Origin: Gammaproteobacteria bacterium
GTDB lineage: Bacteria; Pseudomonadota; Gammaproteobacteria; JABDBA01
Assembly (NCBI GenBank): GCA_013288885.1
Contig: JABDBA010000003.1
Location: forward strand, 95,869-133,620
Length of the DNA: 37,752 nt
Direction of reading: 5' to 3'
The translations under genes were made by a program, and so were the position numbers. Shown here piece by piece: positions 17,965 to 26,229 of this stretch. The notes under the pieces were generated by a model, which was not told the origin of the DNA, made no database searches, and saw only the letters and a program-made list of their open reading frames with translations. Every line of letters begins with the position of its first letter. Position 1 is the first letter of the stretch.

Positions 17965-20900
17965 TCATCCTGTTTTTTTAATTAAAGGACAAATACGTTT
18001 CATCTCCTGCACAAGATCACCCATCGATCCGCCACCTTTTTGTATCACTGCTGCTACTGAAGCTTTAATGCGGCTACGATCAACATCACTGATATCTTGT
18101 GAGGTGCAGATAATCACGGGGGTTTTTTTGCCATATTCGGTCATACGAAAACGGCGCAAAAATTCCAGGCCATCGATATTCGGCATCAGTAGATCCAGCA
18201 CAACAACATCTGGTTTTTTAACATCGGCAGTTATTAATCCTTGTTCTGGATCTGTCTCACAAATAATAGTAGTGCCATAATCCTTCATATATTGTTGACA
18301 TAATGTGATCATTTTCGGATCATCATCAACAAATAAAATCGTTTTATTTTGATTTTGATAGATACCAGTCTGTTGTAGAGCAGTTATTAAATCTTCAGAT
18401 TTAATCGGTTTTATTAAAAAGCTTTGAATCATAAAGCCAAAGCTCGCTGCTTTACTCCCAATTACCGTCACTACAATAGTGGGGGTTTCTAGATTGGGCC
18501 CTTGCGAACGAAATCCACGTAAAACATCCCAACCATTCATATCGGGAAGTAATAAATCGAGGGTAATGGCATCAAATCTTTTTTCGCGGCAACTTTTAAT
18601 GGCTTCGGAACCAGTAAAAGCTAACTCAACAGTATATCCTACCTCTGTTAATGCACTCGCAACTAAAGCACTATCATTAAGATCATCCTCAATCACCAGA
18701 ATATTGGCCGATGTTTTTTCTGAGGATACTTTATCTTTGACAGGAGTTGTATTTTGTTTAAGCACATCAACAGTAACATCTATCGGTTTGGCAAGACTTA
18801 CTTTTTCTATGATAGGTTCTTTGTCAGTTTGCGGTATACTTTGATCCTGCTTTTGCGGAACTCTGGGCAATACCACAAAAAATGTACTCCCCTTGTCAAC
18901 AGTACTTGTTACGCCAATTTGTCCACCTTGCGCTTCCGCAATACGACGTGTCAAGGCAAGCCCCAAACCGGTACCCTGATATTTTTTATCTAGGCTCGCA
19001 TCTAATTGTTGAAACTCGGCAAACAATTTGGGAATATCTTCCGCCCGAATACCAATACCATTATCTTCTACTTCTAGGCGAAAATAATTAGCGCCTTCTG
19101 GGTTAACGCGAATATTGACTGTACCATTTTCATTGGTGAATTTTAGTGCATTCGAAATATAGTTATAAAGGATCTGCTTCAGCTTAGCCGTATCAATGAT
19201 GATCTCACCGATATCTGGGTCAACATTGACAGTGAGTTGAATTTTTTTCTTGGAAATTAAAGTACGCAAAATATCACATACTTCGCCAATGACGATGTTA
19301 ATATCAATTTTTTCAGGATGAAATTCCATTTTGCCCGATTCTACTTTTGCTAAATCTAGAATATCGTTAATCAAACGTAATAAATGACGCGAACTGGTAA
19401 GAATATCACCCAAATATTCCTTATGTTCGGGGGAAACTGGACCCACTTTACCCAAATGCATCAATTCAGCAAAACCAATGATCCCGTTTAATGGGCTACG
19501 CAGTTCATGTGACATATTCGCTAAAAATTCACTTTTTAAGCGATTCGCTTCTTGTGCCAAGCGATTTTGTTCTATTAGTTCTACGTTCTTAGAAACTAAA
19601 ACTTCTTCCCTTTTTTGATCAGTGATATCTTTAGAAATTAACAGATAGCCCACTGGTTTTCCGGTGCTATCTTTACGCAAAGTCAGCGCAAGCGAAGCAG
19701 TAAATCTTTCACCATTTTTGCGCACGCTCTCTAATACACCTTCTTCTTTGCCGGTTTTAAGTGCTGCATCCAGCACGGCTTGCAAGCGACCCGAAGTAAT
19801 ATCTTCTGGCGCATGCAAAATACGCGTATTTTGTTTGCCAATCATTTCTTCTGCACTATAGCCGTAATTAAGGCGCGCACCTTCGTTCCATGCAAGAATA
19901 TTGCCTTCTAAATCTTCGGCAATGATTGAATAAGCAGTCGAGCTTTCAAGCACGTTATTTAAAAATCCCGTTGCTTCTTTTAATTTAATATTTTGTTCGC
20001 GGCTTTCAACTTCCAAACGATTTTGTTCAGTAATATCACGACCAACAGCAAATACGCCTCGTAGTTTTTGATCGGTCCCTTTAAAGGTAGAAGCGTTACA
20101 GGATACAACTGTTTCTTTACCATCTTTTGCTTGAATGGTGAGCTCATAGTTTCTCACACTCTCTTCAGCTAATACATTGCGAATGAAATCTTCAGCATGC
20201 TTTGGGTCGGTAAAGTAATTTTTGAACTGGGTATCAATTAATTCTTCTGTATTATACCCTGTTACGTTACACATCTGTTTATTAGCATCGGTAATGATAC
20301 CTAAGGTGTCAGTGGCCATTAAAATATCGATATTAGATTCAAACAGACTGCGGTTATAACCCAATTGCTCGCGTAAATTCTGTTCTTGCTGTTTCTCTAC
20401 CGTGATGTCTTTAGAAATGAGCGCATAACCTACTGGATTTCCTTCGGCATCTCTACGTATAGTCACTGAAAGCAATTCTGGATAGCGTTCACCATTTTTA
20501 CGTAGGCCTTCGATGACACCATCATATTTACCGGTTTTAAAAGCCTCATCAAGCATCGCTTTGGCACGACCCGATTGATTATCTTCGGGGGTACGCAAGA
20601 CCCACAACGTTCTCTTACCTACAATTTCATCCGCTGTATAACCATAATTACGTTTAGCACCTTCGTTCCAAAGTAGAATTTTACCTTCTAAATCGAGGGC
20701 AATAATGGAATATGTTGTGGTATTTTTTAGTACGTCATTTAAAAAATTGGTCGCTTCTAATAAAGCATCACTTTGTTTATGGCTTTCATCTTCGAGCCGT
20801 TTTTGTTCAGTGATATTACGTGCTGTAGCAAATATCCCTTTCAAATGGCCATCTGGTGTGCGGAAGGTTGTCGCGTTAAATGAAACTGGCGTAAATTTAT

Positions 20901-21603
20901 CATTACGCGATTTAATAATAAGCTCGTAATTGGTTATACGATTTTCAGAAAGCACTTTACGAATAAGATCTTCAGCGCGCTTAGGGTCAGTAAAGTAAAT
21001 TTTAAAAGGCGAACCGAGCAACTCTTCGCGAGAAAATTCAGTCATTTCACAAATTTGCTGGTTCACATCGTTGATGATACCTAAAGAGTCGGTAGTCATT
21101 AAAACATCAAGGTTCGATTCAATTAAACTACGCGTGTACTCTTTTGAATCGGTAAGCGCTTGTAATTTACTGCTTAACTCAGTTGGATCATGCGATATTA
21201 TGGTGTAACCAATGGGTTTGCCAAATGAATCTATTCGAAGAGTAAATGTGTCAAAAACAGAAACCGGTTTGCCGTCTTTACGTAAGTATTTTAATTCGCC
21301 AGCCCAGACACCTGCTTGCTTAACTACATCAATTATTTCTTGGGTTTTTCTTGCTTGCATATCCTTTGGATCGTAGATACCTGAAAGGCCCACTTTGCCA
21401 ACGACCTCGAAGGGTTCATAACCAAAGCGTCGACGTGCCCCCTCATTCCAAGCAACAATTTTTAAATCTAAATCTACCGCAATGATAGCGTATTCCGTAC
21501 AGCTTTCGAGGATTGAAGCACAAATTGATGCTTCATCTTCTACATTTAATGCGATAGTAAACTTTTTACTGCCTTCGTGTAATTCGTAAGTTTGCTCAGC
21601 CAT
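17965..21603 (-). CDS. Five-PAS hybrid histidine kinase with two receiver domains
   Basis: A 1212-residue cytosolic hybrid sensor kinase without membrane segments. Five PAS domains alternate between two types: A at about 30-140, 288-400 and 548-660, B at about 158-267 and 418-528. The HisKA domain has SHELRSP (His699). The HATPase has the N-box (ILYNYISNALKF), G1 (VEDNGIGI) and G2 (GTGLGLALTRRI). Two receivers follow, with Asp1016 and Asp1137. All catalytic motifs look intact. Type A domains share WNEGA-R-YGY and type B share the ESN-D-LM-TD-LGII core, so the array arose by duplication of a PAS pair. It is the first gene of the signalling operon; AAAGGA lies about 10 nt before the ATG. Confidence 0.95.
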   Translation of the reverse strand: MAEQTYELHEGSKKFTIALNVEDEASICASILESCTEYAIIAVDLDLKIVAWNEGARRRFGYEPFEVVGKVGLSGIYDPKDMQARKTQEIIDVVKQAGVWAGELKYLRKDGKPVSVFDTFTLRIDSFGKPIGYTIISHDPTELSSKLQALTDSKEYTRSLIESNLDVLMTTDSLGIINDVNQQICEMTEFSREELLGSPFKIYFTDPKRAEDLIRKVLSENRITNYELIIKSRNDKFTPVSFNATTFRTPDGHLKGIFATARNITEQKRLEDESHKQSDALLEATNFLNDVLKNTTTYSIIALDLEGKILLWNEGAKRNYGYTADEIVGKRTLWVLRTPEDNQSGRAKAMLDEAFKTGKYDGVIEGLRKNGERYPELLSVTIRRDAEGNPVGYALISKDITVEKQQEQNLREQLGYNRSLFESNIDILMATDTLGIITDANKQMCNVTGYNTEELIDTQFKNYFTDPKHAEDFIRNVLAEESVRNYELTIQAKDGKETVVSCNASTFKGTDQKLRGVFAVGRDITEQNRLEVESREQNIKLKEATGFLNNVLESSTAYSIIAEDLEGNILAWNEGARLNYGYSAEEMIGKQNTRILHAPEDITSGRLQAVLDAALKTGKEEGVLESVRKNGERFTASLALTLRKDSTGKPVGYLLISKDITDQKREEVLVSKNVELIEQNRLAQEANRLKSEFLANMSHELRSPLNGIIGFAELMHLGKVGPVSPEHKEYLGDILTSSRHLLRLINDILDLAKVESGKMEFHPEKIDINIVIGEVCDILRTLISKKKIQLTVNVDPDIGEIIIDTAKLKQILYNYISNALKFTNENGTVNIRVNPEGANYFRLEVEDNGIGIRAEDIPKLFAEFQQLDASLDKKYQGTGLGLALTRRIAEAQGGQIGVTSTVDKGSTFFVVLPRVPQKQDQSIPQTDKEPIIEKVSLAKPIDVTVDVLKQNTTPVKDKVSSEKTSANILVIEDDLNDSALVASALTEVGYTVELAFTGSEAIKSCREKRFDAITLDLLLPDMNGWDVLRGFRSQGPNLETPTIVVTVIGSKAASFGFMIQSFLIKPIKSEDLITALQQTGIYQNQNKTILFVDDDPKMITLCQQYMKDYGTTIICETDPEQGLITADVKKPDVVVLDLLMPNIDGLEFLRRFRMTEYGKKTPVIICTSQDISDVDRSRIKASVAAVIQKGGGSMGDLVQEMKRICPLIKKTG

Positions 21604-21629
21604 GAGTGTTAGTCCTTTAGTTTATTCCA

Positions 21630-21652
21630 TTACCATTTATGGTAAGTATAGA
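21630..21652 (-). promoter_or_regulatory. Sigma-S-like promoter core with palindrome before the signalling operon
   Basis: On the minus strand TCTATACTTACC places a -10 box TATACT at 21650-21645, preceded by C. A perfect palindrome TTACCAT-N2-ATGGTAA (21645-21630) begins at the last base of the -10 box and covers the expected start of transcription near 21638. No good -35 box is visible. The palindrome is well placed for a repressor. Confidence 0.45.
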
Positions 21653-21737
21653 CTACATTCTGAGGGTCTGTGGTTAGCTGTGCTATATATCTACGATATG
21701 AATCAGAACATATAATACTTTCGTGATTCCCATCTCT

Positions 21738-21789
21738 ATTCAGTAATACAAATAGTTGACATATATGGCAACTATTTGTATTATTGAAT
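21738..21789 (+). promoter_or_regulatory. Promoter embedded in a 21-nt inverted repeat, before the AbiEii-like gene
   Basis: Arms of 21 nt (21738-21758 and 21769-21789) are reverse complements with a single mismatch, separated by 10 nt. The consensus -35 TTGACA (21756-21761) and a -10 TATTAT (21779-21784) are spaced by 17 nt and overlap both arms. The repeat ends one base before the ATG at 21791, so a transcript would begin at or next to the start codon. This fits an autoregulatory operator like those bound by AbiEi antitoxins. Confidence 0.75.
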
Positions 21790-21790
21790 A

Positions 21791-22561
21791 ATGTACAATC
21801 CATACGCTACTGTAGAATTATTTCATTTGCTTTTCCTCCGCCAGCTGGAGGGTAAGCTTGATAAAAAATTATATGCTCTTAAAGGAGGATGTAACTTACG
21901 GTTTTTTTTCAAAAGTATACGCTATTCAGAAGATATCGATATTGACGTCACTACTATTTCTACAGCAACACTTAAGAATAAAGTGAATAAAATAATTGAA
22001 AGTATTGATTTTAAAAAAATCTTACAAAGCAAAAGTTTAGAGCTTATTCAGGTAAGCACAGCCAAACAAACTGAAACCACACAACGATGGAAAATCTTGC
22101 TCCAATCCAAAGAATCAACCGTTCCCCTTCCCACCAAAATTGAATTCTCTCGACGTAAAATGGATAAGGGTACTGCCTATGAAGCAGTCGACAATGATTT
22201 AATGAGCAACTATCACCTCTATCCTATTTTATGTAATCACTATGATCCTAATACCGCATTTTTACAGAAAATTGAGGCTTTAATTAATCGCACTCAAACG
22301 CAAGCCCGTGATATTTTTGATTTAAAATGGTTATTAGATAGAGGGATAAATATCGATACTTTAAAAACTATCAAACCAGAAAAAATCTCTACGGCTATTG
22401 AAAATATCAAGCAAATTCACTATACCGATTTTAAAGGACATGTTATTGCCTATCTAATGGAAGAATATAAAAAATTTTATGATTCAAAAGAAAAATGGAA
22501 TGAAATACAAACGCAAGTCATAAAAACATTAATGGGGAATGCAACTCATGCGACTCATTGA
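21791..22561 (+). CDS. AbiEii/AbiGii-type nucleotidyltransferase toxin
   Basis: A 256-residue member of the AbiEii toxin family, nucleotidyltransferases reported to block growth by modifying tRNA or other substrates. It shows the family motif I, KGG-x3-R followed by RYSEDIDIDV (about 31-54, metal-binding Asp residues), a central LPTKIEFSRRKMD block and the C-terminal QARDIFDLKWLLDRG segment. No Shine-Dalgarno precedes the ATG; the promoter predicts a leaderless mRNA. The stop overlaps the start region of the downstream AbiEi-like gene by 14 nt. The gene order is reversed relative to the usual antitoxin-first AbiE operon. Confidence 0.82.
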   Translation: MYNPYATVELFHLLFLRQLEGKLDKKLYALKGGCNLRFFFKSIRYSEDIDIDVTTISTATLKNKVNKIIESIDFKKILQSKSLELIQVSTAKQTETTQRWKILLQSKESTVPLPTKIEFSRRKMDKGTAYEAVDNDLMSNYHLYPILCNHYDPNTAFLQKIEALINRTQTQARDIFDLKWLLDRGINIDTLKTIKPEKISTAIENIKQIHYTDFKGHVIAYLMEEYKKFYDSKEKWNEIQTQVIKTLMGNATHATH

Positions 22562-23144
22562 AGTAGAACAAAAATTATTGGCTTTAAAACAACCCGTTCT
22601 ACAAACCAGTGACGCCGCAGCTTGTTTAAAAATAGAGCGGTCACATGCGAGCAAAATTTTAGATAGGCTAGTGAAGGAAGGAAGGTTTATCCGTTTAATG
22701 AGAGGCAAATGGGCCACTACACAAAAAATTGATCCACTGTTATTGCCCGAATACTTAACTGCGCCATTTCCGAGTTATATTTCATTACAAACGGCTCTTT
22801 TTTATCACGGCATGATTTCACAAATTCCACCTATTATTTATGCTGTCACCTTAGCTCGCACTCATCTTTATACAACACCATTAGGCACTATTTCTGCGCA
22901 CCATATTCAGCCTGATTTCTTTTTTGATTTTGAATTAATTAACGGCATTAAAATGGCCACACCTGAAAAAGCCCTGCTTGATGTTTTTTATCTAACCGCT
23001 GCAAAGTCAAGACTTTTTAAATCATTGCCTGAATTAGAACTCCCAGCAAAATTTAATTTCAAAAAAGCCAATGCAATTATTCAAAAAATTTCTTCCGCGC
23101 GCTTGCGAACATTGGTGCTGGAGCGTTTTAGGGGGGTACTGTAA
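22548..23144 (+). CDS. AbiEi-type antitoxin / transcriptional repressor
   Basis: A protein of 198 residues (from the ATG at 22548, which has GGGGA 9 nt upstream; an ATG at 22539 would add three residues but has no spacing). The N-terminal winged-helix region (about 5-60: LQTSDAAACLKIERSHASKILDRLVKEGRF) is followed by a domain with LRTxR-like blocks, including SYISLQTALFYHGMI and the MATPEKALLDVFYL motif typical of AbiEi. It probably neutralises the AbiEii-like toxin and binds the palindromic promoter. Overlap with the toxin gene implies coupled translation. The last 60 nt overlap the degraded antitoxin reading frame on the other strand. Confidence 0.8.
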   Translation: MRLIEVEQKLLALKQPVLQTSDAAACLKIERSHASKILDRLVKEGRFIRLMRGKWATTQKIDPLLLPEYLTAPFPSYISLQTALFYHGMISQIPPIIYAVTLARTHLYTTPLGTISAHHIQPDFFFDFELINGIKMATPEKALLDVFYLTAAKSRLFKSLPELELPAKFNFKKANAIIQKISSARLRTLVLERFRGVL

Positions 23145-23347
23145 CTTAACAAAAAACCGAAGGTGATACACCAAATCGCCAATTGTAACAGGCTAGTTAC
23201 ACGATCATCTTTCTTTTGACGAGACCAATCCATAAGCTCCTCGACAAAAATCAATAATCTTTCATATTCTGCCTCATTACGCGGAACATGGGCGTAAGGA
23301 GTTACATATCCCCAATGTTTAATTGTTTGCTGTAGGGCTGCGTTCAT
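23081..23347 (-). pseudogene. Truncated HigA-type antitoxin fragment
   Basis: The 88-codon frame begins with an N-terminus typical of HigA-type antitoxins (MNAALQQTIKHWGYVTPY, then NEAEYERLLIFVEELMDW). Around residue 65 the resemblance ends, and the remainder (FLLSYSTPLKRSSTNV) looks like read-through into the 3' end of the AbiEi-like gene. The helix-turn-helix that normally follows is missing. I read it as a remnant cut by arrival of the AbiE cassette, although a short expressed protein cannot be excluded. The ATG overlaps the stop of the HigB-like tail as ATGA. Confidence 0.5.
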
Positions 23348-23403
23348 ATTTTACCACCTCTCATAGCATCATCATTTTTTCTCATGCTGTATTCAGCGTG
23401 TGT
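23344..23403 (-). pseudogene. Possible HigB toxin C-terminal remnant
   Basis: Directly upstream of the truncated antitoxin, the frame reads THAEYSMRKNDDAMRGGKI and stops in an ATGA overlap with the antitoxin ATG. A THxEYD-like segment near the C-terminus is characteristic of HigB-type mRNA interferases, and the toxin-antitoxin order and overlap fit higBA. Nothing recognisable lies further upstream. Short match, so tentative. Confidence 0.3.
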
Positions 23404-23460
23404 CTATGCTGGATAACCACCGCAAAAGAAGCAGGCGATCCAATTCCTGAACCAAACTAA
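23404..23460 (+). pseudogene. Possible HicB antitoxin C-terminal remnant
   Basis: On the plus strand a short frame reads LCWITTAKEAGDPIPEPN and stops with TAA. W-I-x-x-A-K-E-x-G-x-x-I-P-x-P is the usual tail of HicB-type antitoxins. No start codon or N-terminal part is present upstream. Together with the neighbouring HigBA scraps it marks a site of repeated toxin-antitoxin turnover. The rest of 23145-23479 holds nothing else that I recognise. Confidence 0.4.
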
Positions 23461-23479
23461 GTGAAAGAGGATCAAAAAA

Positions 23480-24997
23480 TCAAACCTCAAACTTAATGCC
23501 CTGCGCCAGTGGCAATGTATTGCCCCAGTTGATAGTGTTGGTTTGACGGCGCATATAGGCTTTCCAAGAATCAGAGCCTGCTTCGCGACCACCGCCGGTT
23601 TCTTTTTCACCGCCGAATGCCCCGCCAATCTCAGCACCAGAAGTGCCGATGTTAATATTGGCAATGCCGCAATCACTGCCTGCGGCGGACAAAAACATTT
23701 CCGAATGTTGCACATGATTAGTAAACATCGCCGATGAAAGGCCTTGTGGCACAGCATTATGCCAAGCGATTGCTTCTTCAATTTTTTGATATTTCATTAC
23801 ATATAAAATCGGCGCGAACGTTTCGCGATGCACCACAGCCCAGTCGGGTTTAGCGCGCACAATGGTTGGCTCAACAAAAAATCCTTCTCGTTTTAATACA
23901 TTTCCACCAAAAACAATTTCACCTTTCATCGCATGAATTTCTTCGATCGTTTTTTTATAATCATTCACTGCTTTTCGATCGACCAATGGCCCAACTAATA
24001 CACCCGCCTCTAGCGGATCACCAATACGCAATTGCTTGTAAATCTGCACTAAACGTTTTAATAAATCATCGTGGATAGTTTCCTGCACAAACAAACGTCG
24101 CGTGGTGGTGCAACGTTGCCCTGCCGTGCCCGCAGCGCCAAATGCAATAGCGCGCATGGCTAAATCTAAATTAGCGGTTTCGTCGACAATAATTGCGTTA
24201 TTGCCACCGAGTTCTAATAAACAACGTCCTAAACGGCTAGCTACTTTTTCATTTACCTTACGCCCTACCGCAGTTGAACCCGTAAAAGAAATTAACGGCA
24301 CGCGATGGTCATTCACTAAATTATCTACCAAAAGATTATCATCACTGATAAATAAATTAAAAATACCACTGTAACCATTCGCTTGCATGACTTGATTACA
24401 CAAATGTTGTACGGCCACTGCACACAATGGTGTTTTAGAAGAAGGTTTCCAAATAACGGTATTACCACAAATGGCTGCGATAAAAGCATTCCACGCCCAC
24501 ACGGCAACGGGAAAATTAAATGCACTGATCACACCAATCACACCAAGTGGGTGCCATTGTTCATACATACGATGTTCAGGGCGTTCGGAGTGCATGGTTA
24601 AACCATATAACATACGCGCTTGACCGACGGCGAAATCGGCCATGTCGATCATCTCTTGCACTTCACCATCGCCTTCTTGCTTTGATTTACCCATTTCTAA
24701 TGAGACTAATGATCCCAACGCATCTTTATTTTTACGCAATACTTCACCCATCTGCCGCACTAATTCACCGCGTTTTGGTGCGGGCACTTTGCGCCACTCT
24801 AAAAATGTTTTGTGCGCAGTTTGCACCACGTGTTCATAATCTTGCGCACTCGCGCGTTTGACTTTAGCAATGAGTTGTTCATTCACTGGATTAAACGATT
24901 CTAATTCGCCCAAATCCTTGCCATGCGACCATTGGTCTGCGCCGGTGCAAGCACCTTGATTAATAGATTCGATATTGAGTTTTTTTAGGATTTCCAT
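23480..24997 (-). CDS. ALDH7-family alpha-aminoadipic semialdehyde dehydrogenase
   Basis: A 505-residue NAD(P)-dependent aldehyde dehydrogenase of the ALDH7/antiquitin type, expected to oxidise alpha-aminoadipic semialdehyde (in equilibrium with piperideine-6-carboxylate) to 2-aminoadipate. Catalytic Asn161 (SAFNFP), Glu262 (LELGGNN) and Cys296 (GQRCTTTRR) are present, as is the ALDH7 C-terminal signature [22 protein letters not shown]. The start at 24995-24997 (MEILKK) is chosen because GGAGG lies 5 nt upstream. An in-frame extension to 25069 would translate an interspersed repeat (SSSRMRGSK) and is rejected. It follows the saccharopine/lysine dehydrogenase-like gene, its expected pathway partner. 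Confidence 0.9.
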   Translation of the reverse strand: MEILKKLNIESINQGACTGADQWSHGKDLGELESFNPVNEQLIAKVKRASAQDYEHVVQTAHKTFLEWRKVPAPKRGELVRQMGEVLRKNKDALGSLVSLEMGKSKQEGDGEVQEMIDMADFAVGQARMLYGLTMHSERPEHRMYEQWHPLGVIGVISAFNFPVAVWAWNAFIAAICGNTVIWKPSSKTPLCAVAVQHLCNQVMQANGYSGIFNLFISDDNLLVDNLVNDHRVPLISFTGSTAVGRKVNEKVASRLGRCLLELGGNNAIIVDETANLDLAMRAIAFGAAGTAGQRCTTTRRLFVQETIHDDLLKRLVQIYKQLRIGDPLEAGVLVGPLVDRKAVNDYKKTIEEIHAMKGEIVFGGNVLKREGFFVEPTIVRAKPDWAVVHRETFAPILYVMKYQKIEEAIAWHNAVPQGLSSAMFTNHVQHSEMFLSAAGSDCGIANINIGTSGAEIGGAFGGEKETGGGREAGSDSWKAYMRRQTNTINWGNTLPLAQGIKFEV

Positions 24998-25020
24998 GAT
25001 TGCCTCCAAGAAAGTGCTTT

Positions 25021-25046
25021 TGGATCCCCGCATTCGCGAGGATGAC
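25021..25046. repeat. REP-like interspersed palindrome (CCCCGCATTCGCGAGG type)
   Basis: The 26-nt stretch tggatccccgc / attcgcgaggatgac can fold with CCTCGC pairing GCGGGG around GAAT. The sequence style (GGATCCCCGC...GCGAGGATGAC) is a widespread interspersed repeat in proteobacteria. It sits between the two lysine-catabolism genes, just upstream of the ALDH ribosome binding site. Confidence 0.6.
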
Positions 25047-25056
25047 AAAAAATATA

Positions 25057-26145
25057 TTATTGATAACATTTACCAAAACGATTAGTCAGTACATCCTGCA
25101 ATGTGAACTGCTCTTGCACGACTAAACCCTGATATTTTTCGGGATTACTTAACACCGAATCAACCACCACACTAATGCCCGATGCTGTAGTGACTTGAAT
25201 AGCCGACCAGAGTAAACCAGCAATTTTATGTGGATAAACTTTTTTCACGTAACTTTCTTCCATCAATTGACCAGCATTTCTGCCCGTGACAGAAACGTAA
25301 ATCAACACCACATCTTGATATGTTTTGGGAATAGCGCGCTCTAAAATACGTTTTAAAGTATCACGATCTTCATTTAATTTTAAATCGTGCATTAAAAAAT
25401 GCATCTTTTCACAATGACCAGGATAACGCAGTGTTTTATAATTCAAGGTATGCACTTTACCGCCATAAGTTTTAGCTAAGCTACCCAACCCACCTGAAGT
25501 ATTAAACGCCTCATAACTTTGACCATCTAATGCTAAGGTTTCTAAACCTTCTAACGCTGCCACATGCACTTGTTTACCACCTTCAATTGCTTCGCACAAA
25601 TTACCGTATTCATTGATGATGCCATCGGTGGACCATGTCAACGCATAATTCAAACTATTGCTGGCTTGTTGTGGTAATGCACCTACACGTAATTTCACCG
25701 TATCTAACGCTTCAAAATTTTGCATCAACGAATGCGCCACAATATTGATGAAACCCGGCGCTAAACCACATTGCGGCACAAATGCCGTGGTAGCATTTTG
25801 CGCCAAATGGGTAACCGCATCAGTGACTTTGACATCTTCAGTTAAATCAAAATAATGCAAATGACAGTCTTTCGCGACTTGCGCCACAGCGATATTACAA
25901 TAATACGGTAAGCAAGAAATAATAGCTTGAACGGAATGATCTTTGATAGCTTTGACCATCGCTTTGTGATCCATCACATCGACTTCGATGGTTTTTAGAT
26001 CGGGCAATTGTTTGCGTAATCTTAAAATATCTTGCCCATGAAATTGTTTGTCGGCCAAATAAACTTGATAGTCGCCCGATTGGCTTAACAAACATGCAAT
26101 TAACGTGCCTATTTTTCCTGCGCCTGCTATCATTACTTTGTGCAT
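25057..26145 (-). CDS. Saccharopine/lysine dehydrogenase-like oxidoreductase
   Basis: A 362-residue protein with an N-terminal Rossmann fold ([17 protein letters not shown], GxGxxG), [12 protein letters not shown] and ISCLPYYCN elements, then a central substrate domain with [14 protein letters not shown]. This is the saccharopine dehydrogenase family shape shared by bacterial lysine 6-dehydrogenases. Next to an ALDH7 enzyme the likely reaction is oxidative deamination of L-lysine to aminoadipic semialdehyde, the aldehyde then oxidised by the downstream gene; saccharopine as substrate is the alternative. The ATG at 26145 has GAGGA close upstream. The 59-nt gap to the ALDH start contains a REP-like repeat. 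Confidence 0.8.
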   Translation of the reverse strand: MHKVMIAGAGKIGTLIACLLSQSGDYQVYLADKQFHGQDILRLRKQLPDLKTIEVDVMDHKAMVKAIKDHSVQAIISCLPYYCNIAVAQVAKDCHLHYFDLTEDVKVTDAVTHLAQNATTAFVPQCGLAPGFINIVAHSLMQNFEALDTVKLRVGALPQQASNSLNYALTWSTDGIINEYGNLCEAIEGGKQVHVAALEGLETLALDGQSYEAFNTSGGLGSLAKTYGGKVHTLNYKTLRYPGHCEKMHFLMHDLKLNEDRDTLKRILERAIPKTYQDVVLIYVSVTGRNAGQLMEESYVKKVYPHKIAGLLWSAIQVTTASGISVVVDSVLSNPEKYQGLVVQEQFTLQDVLTNRFGKCYQ

Positions 26146-26182
26146 ACTTCCTCGCTATTTATTGTAATTTCTTATAACTCTT

Positions 26183-26220
26183 GTCAGATCCGTCGCTAAC
26201 GCTCCTTGATCCGACCTACA
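26183..26220. repeat. REP-like interspersed palindrome (GATCCGACCTACA type)
   Basis: The 38-nt stretch between the P1 peptidase and saccharopine-dehydrogenase genes starts GTCAGATCCGTCGC, has a GCTCCTT middle and ends GATCCGACCTACA. Its arms GTCAGATC and GATCCGAC pair with one mismatch. It resembles the common gammaproteobacterial repeat whose arms read GTCGGAT. It is a different family from the repeat at 25021. Confidence 0.55.
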
Positions 26221-26229
26221 ATTTATCTT

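Noticed and set aside
23404..23781. 125-codon minus-strand frame covering the ALDH7 end
   Set aside because: Most of it overlaps the conserved ALDH7 C-terminus in another frame and shows no family pattern.
24998..25069. 24-codon N-terminal extension of the ALDH7 gene
   Set aside because: It translates a REP-like repeat, lies upstream of a GGAGG site spaced for the MEILKK start, and overlaps the end of the preceding gene.
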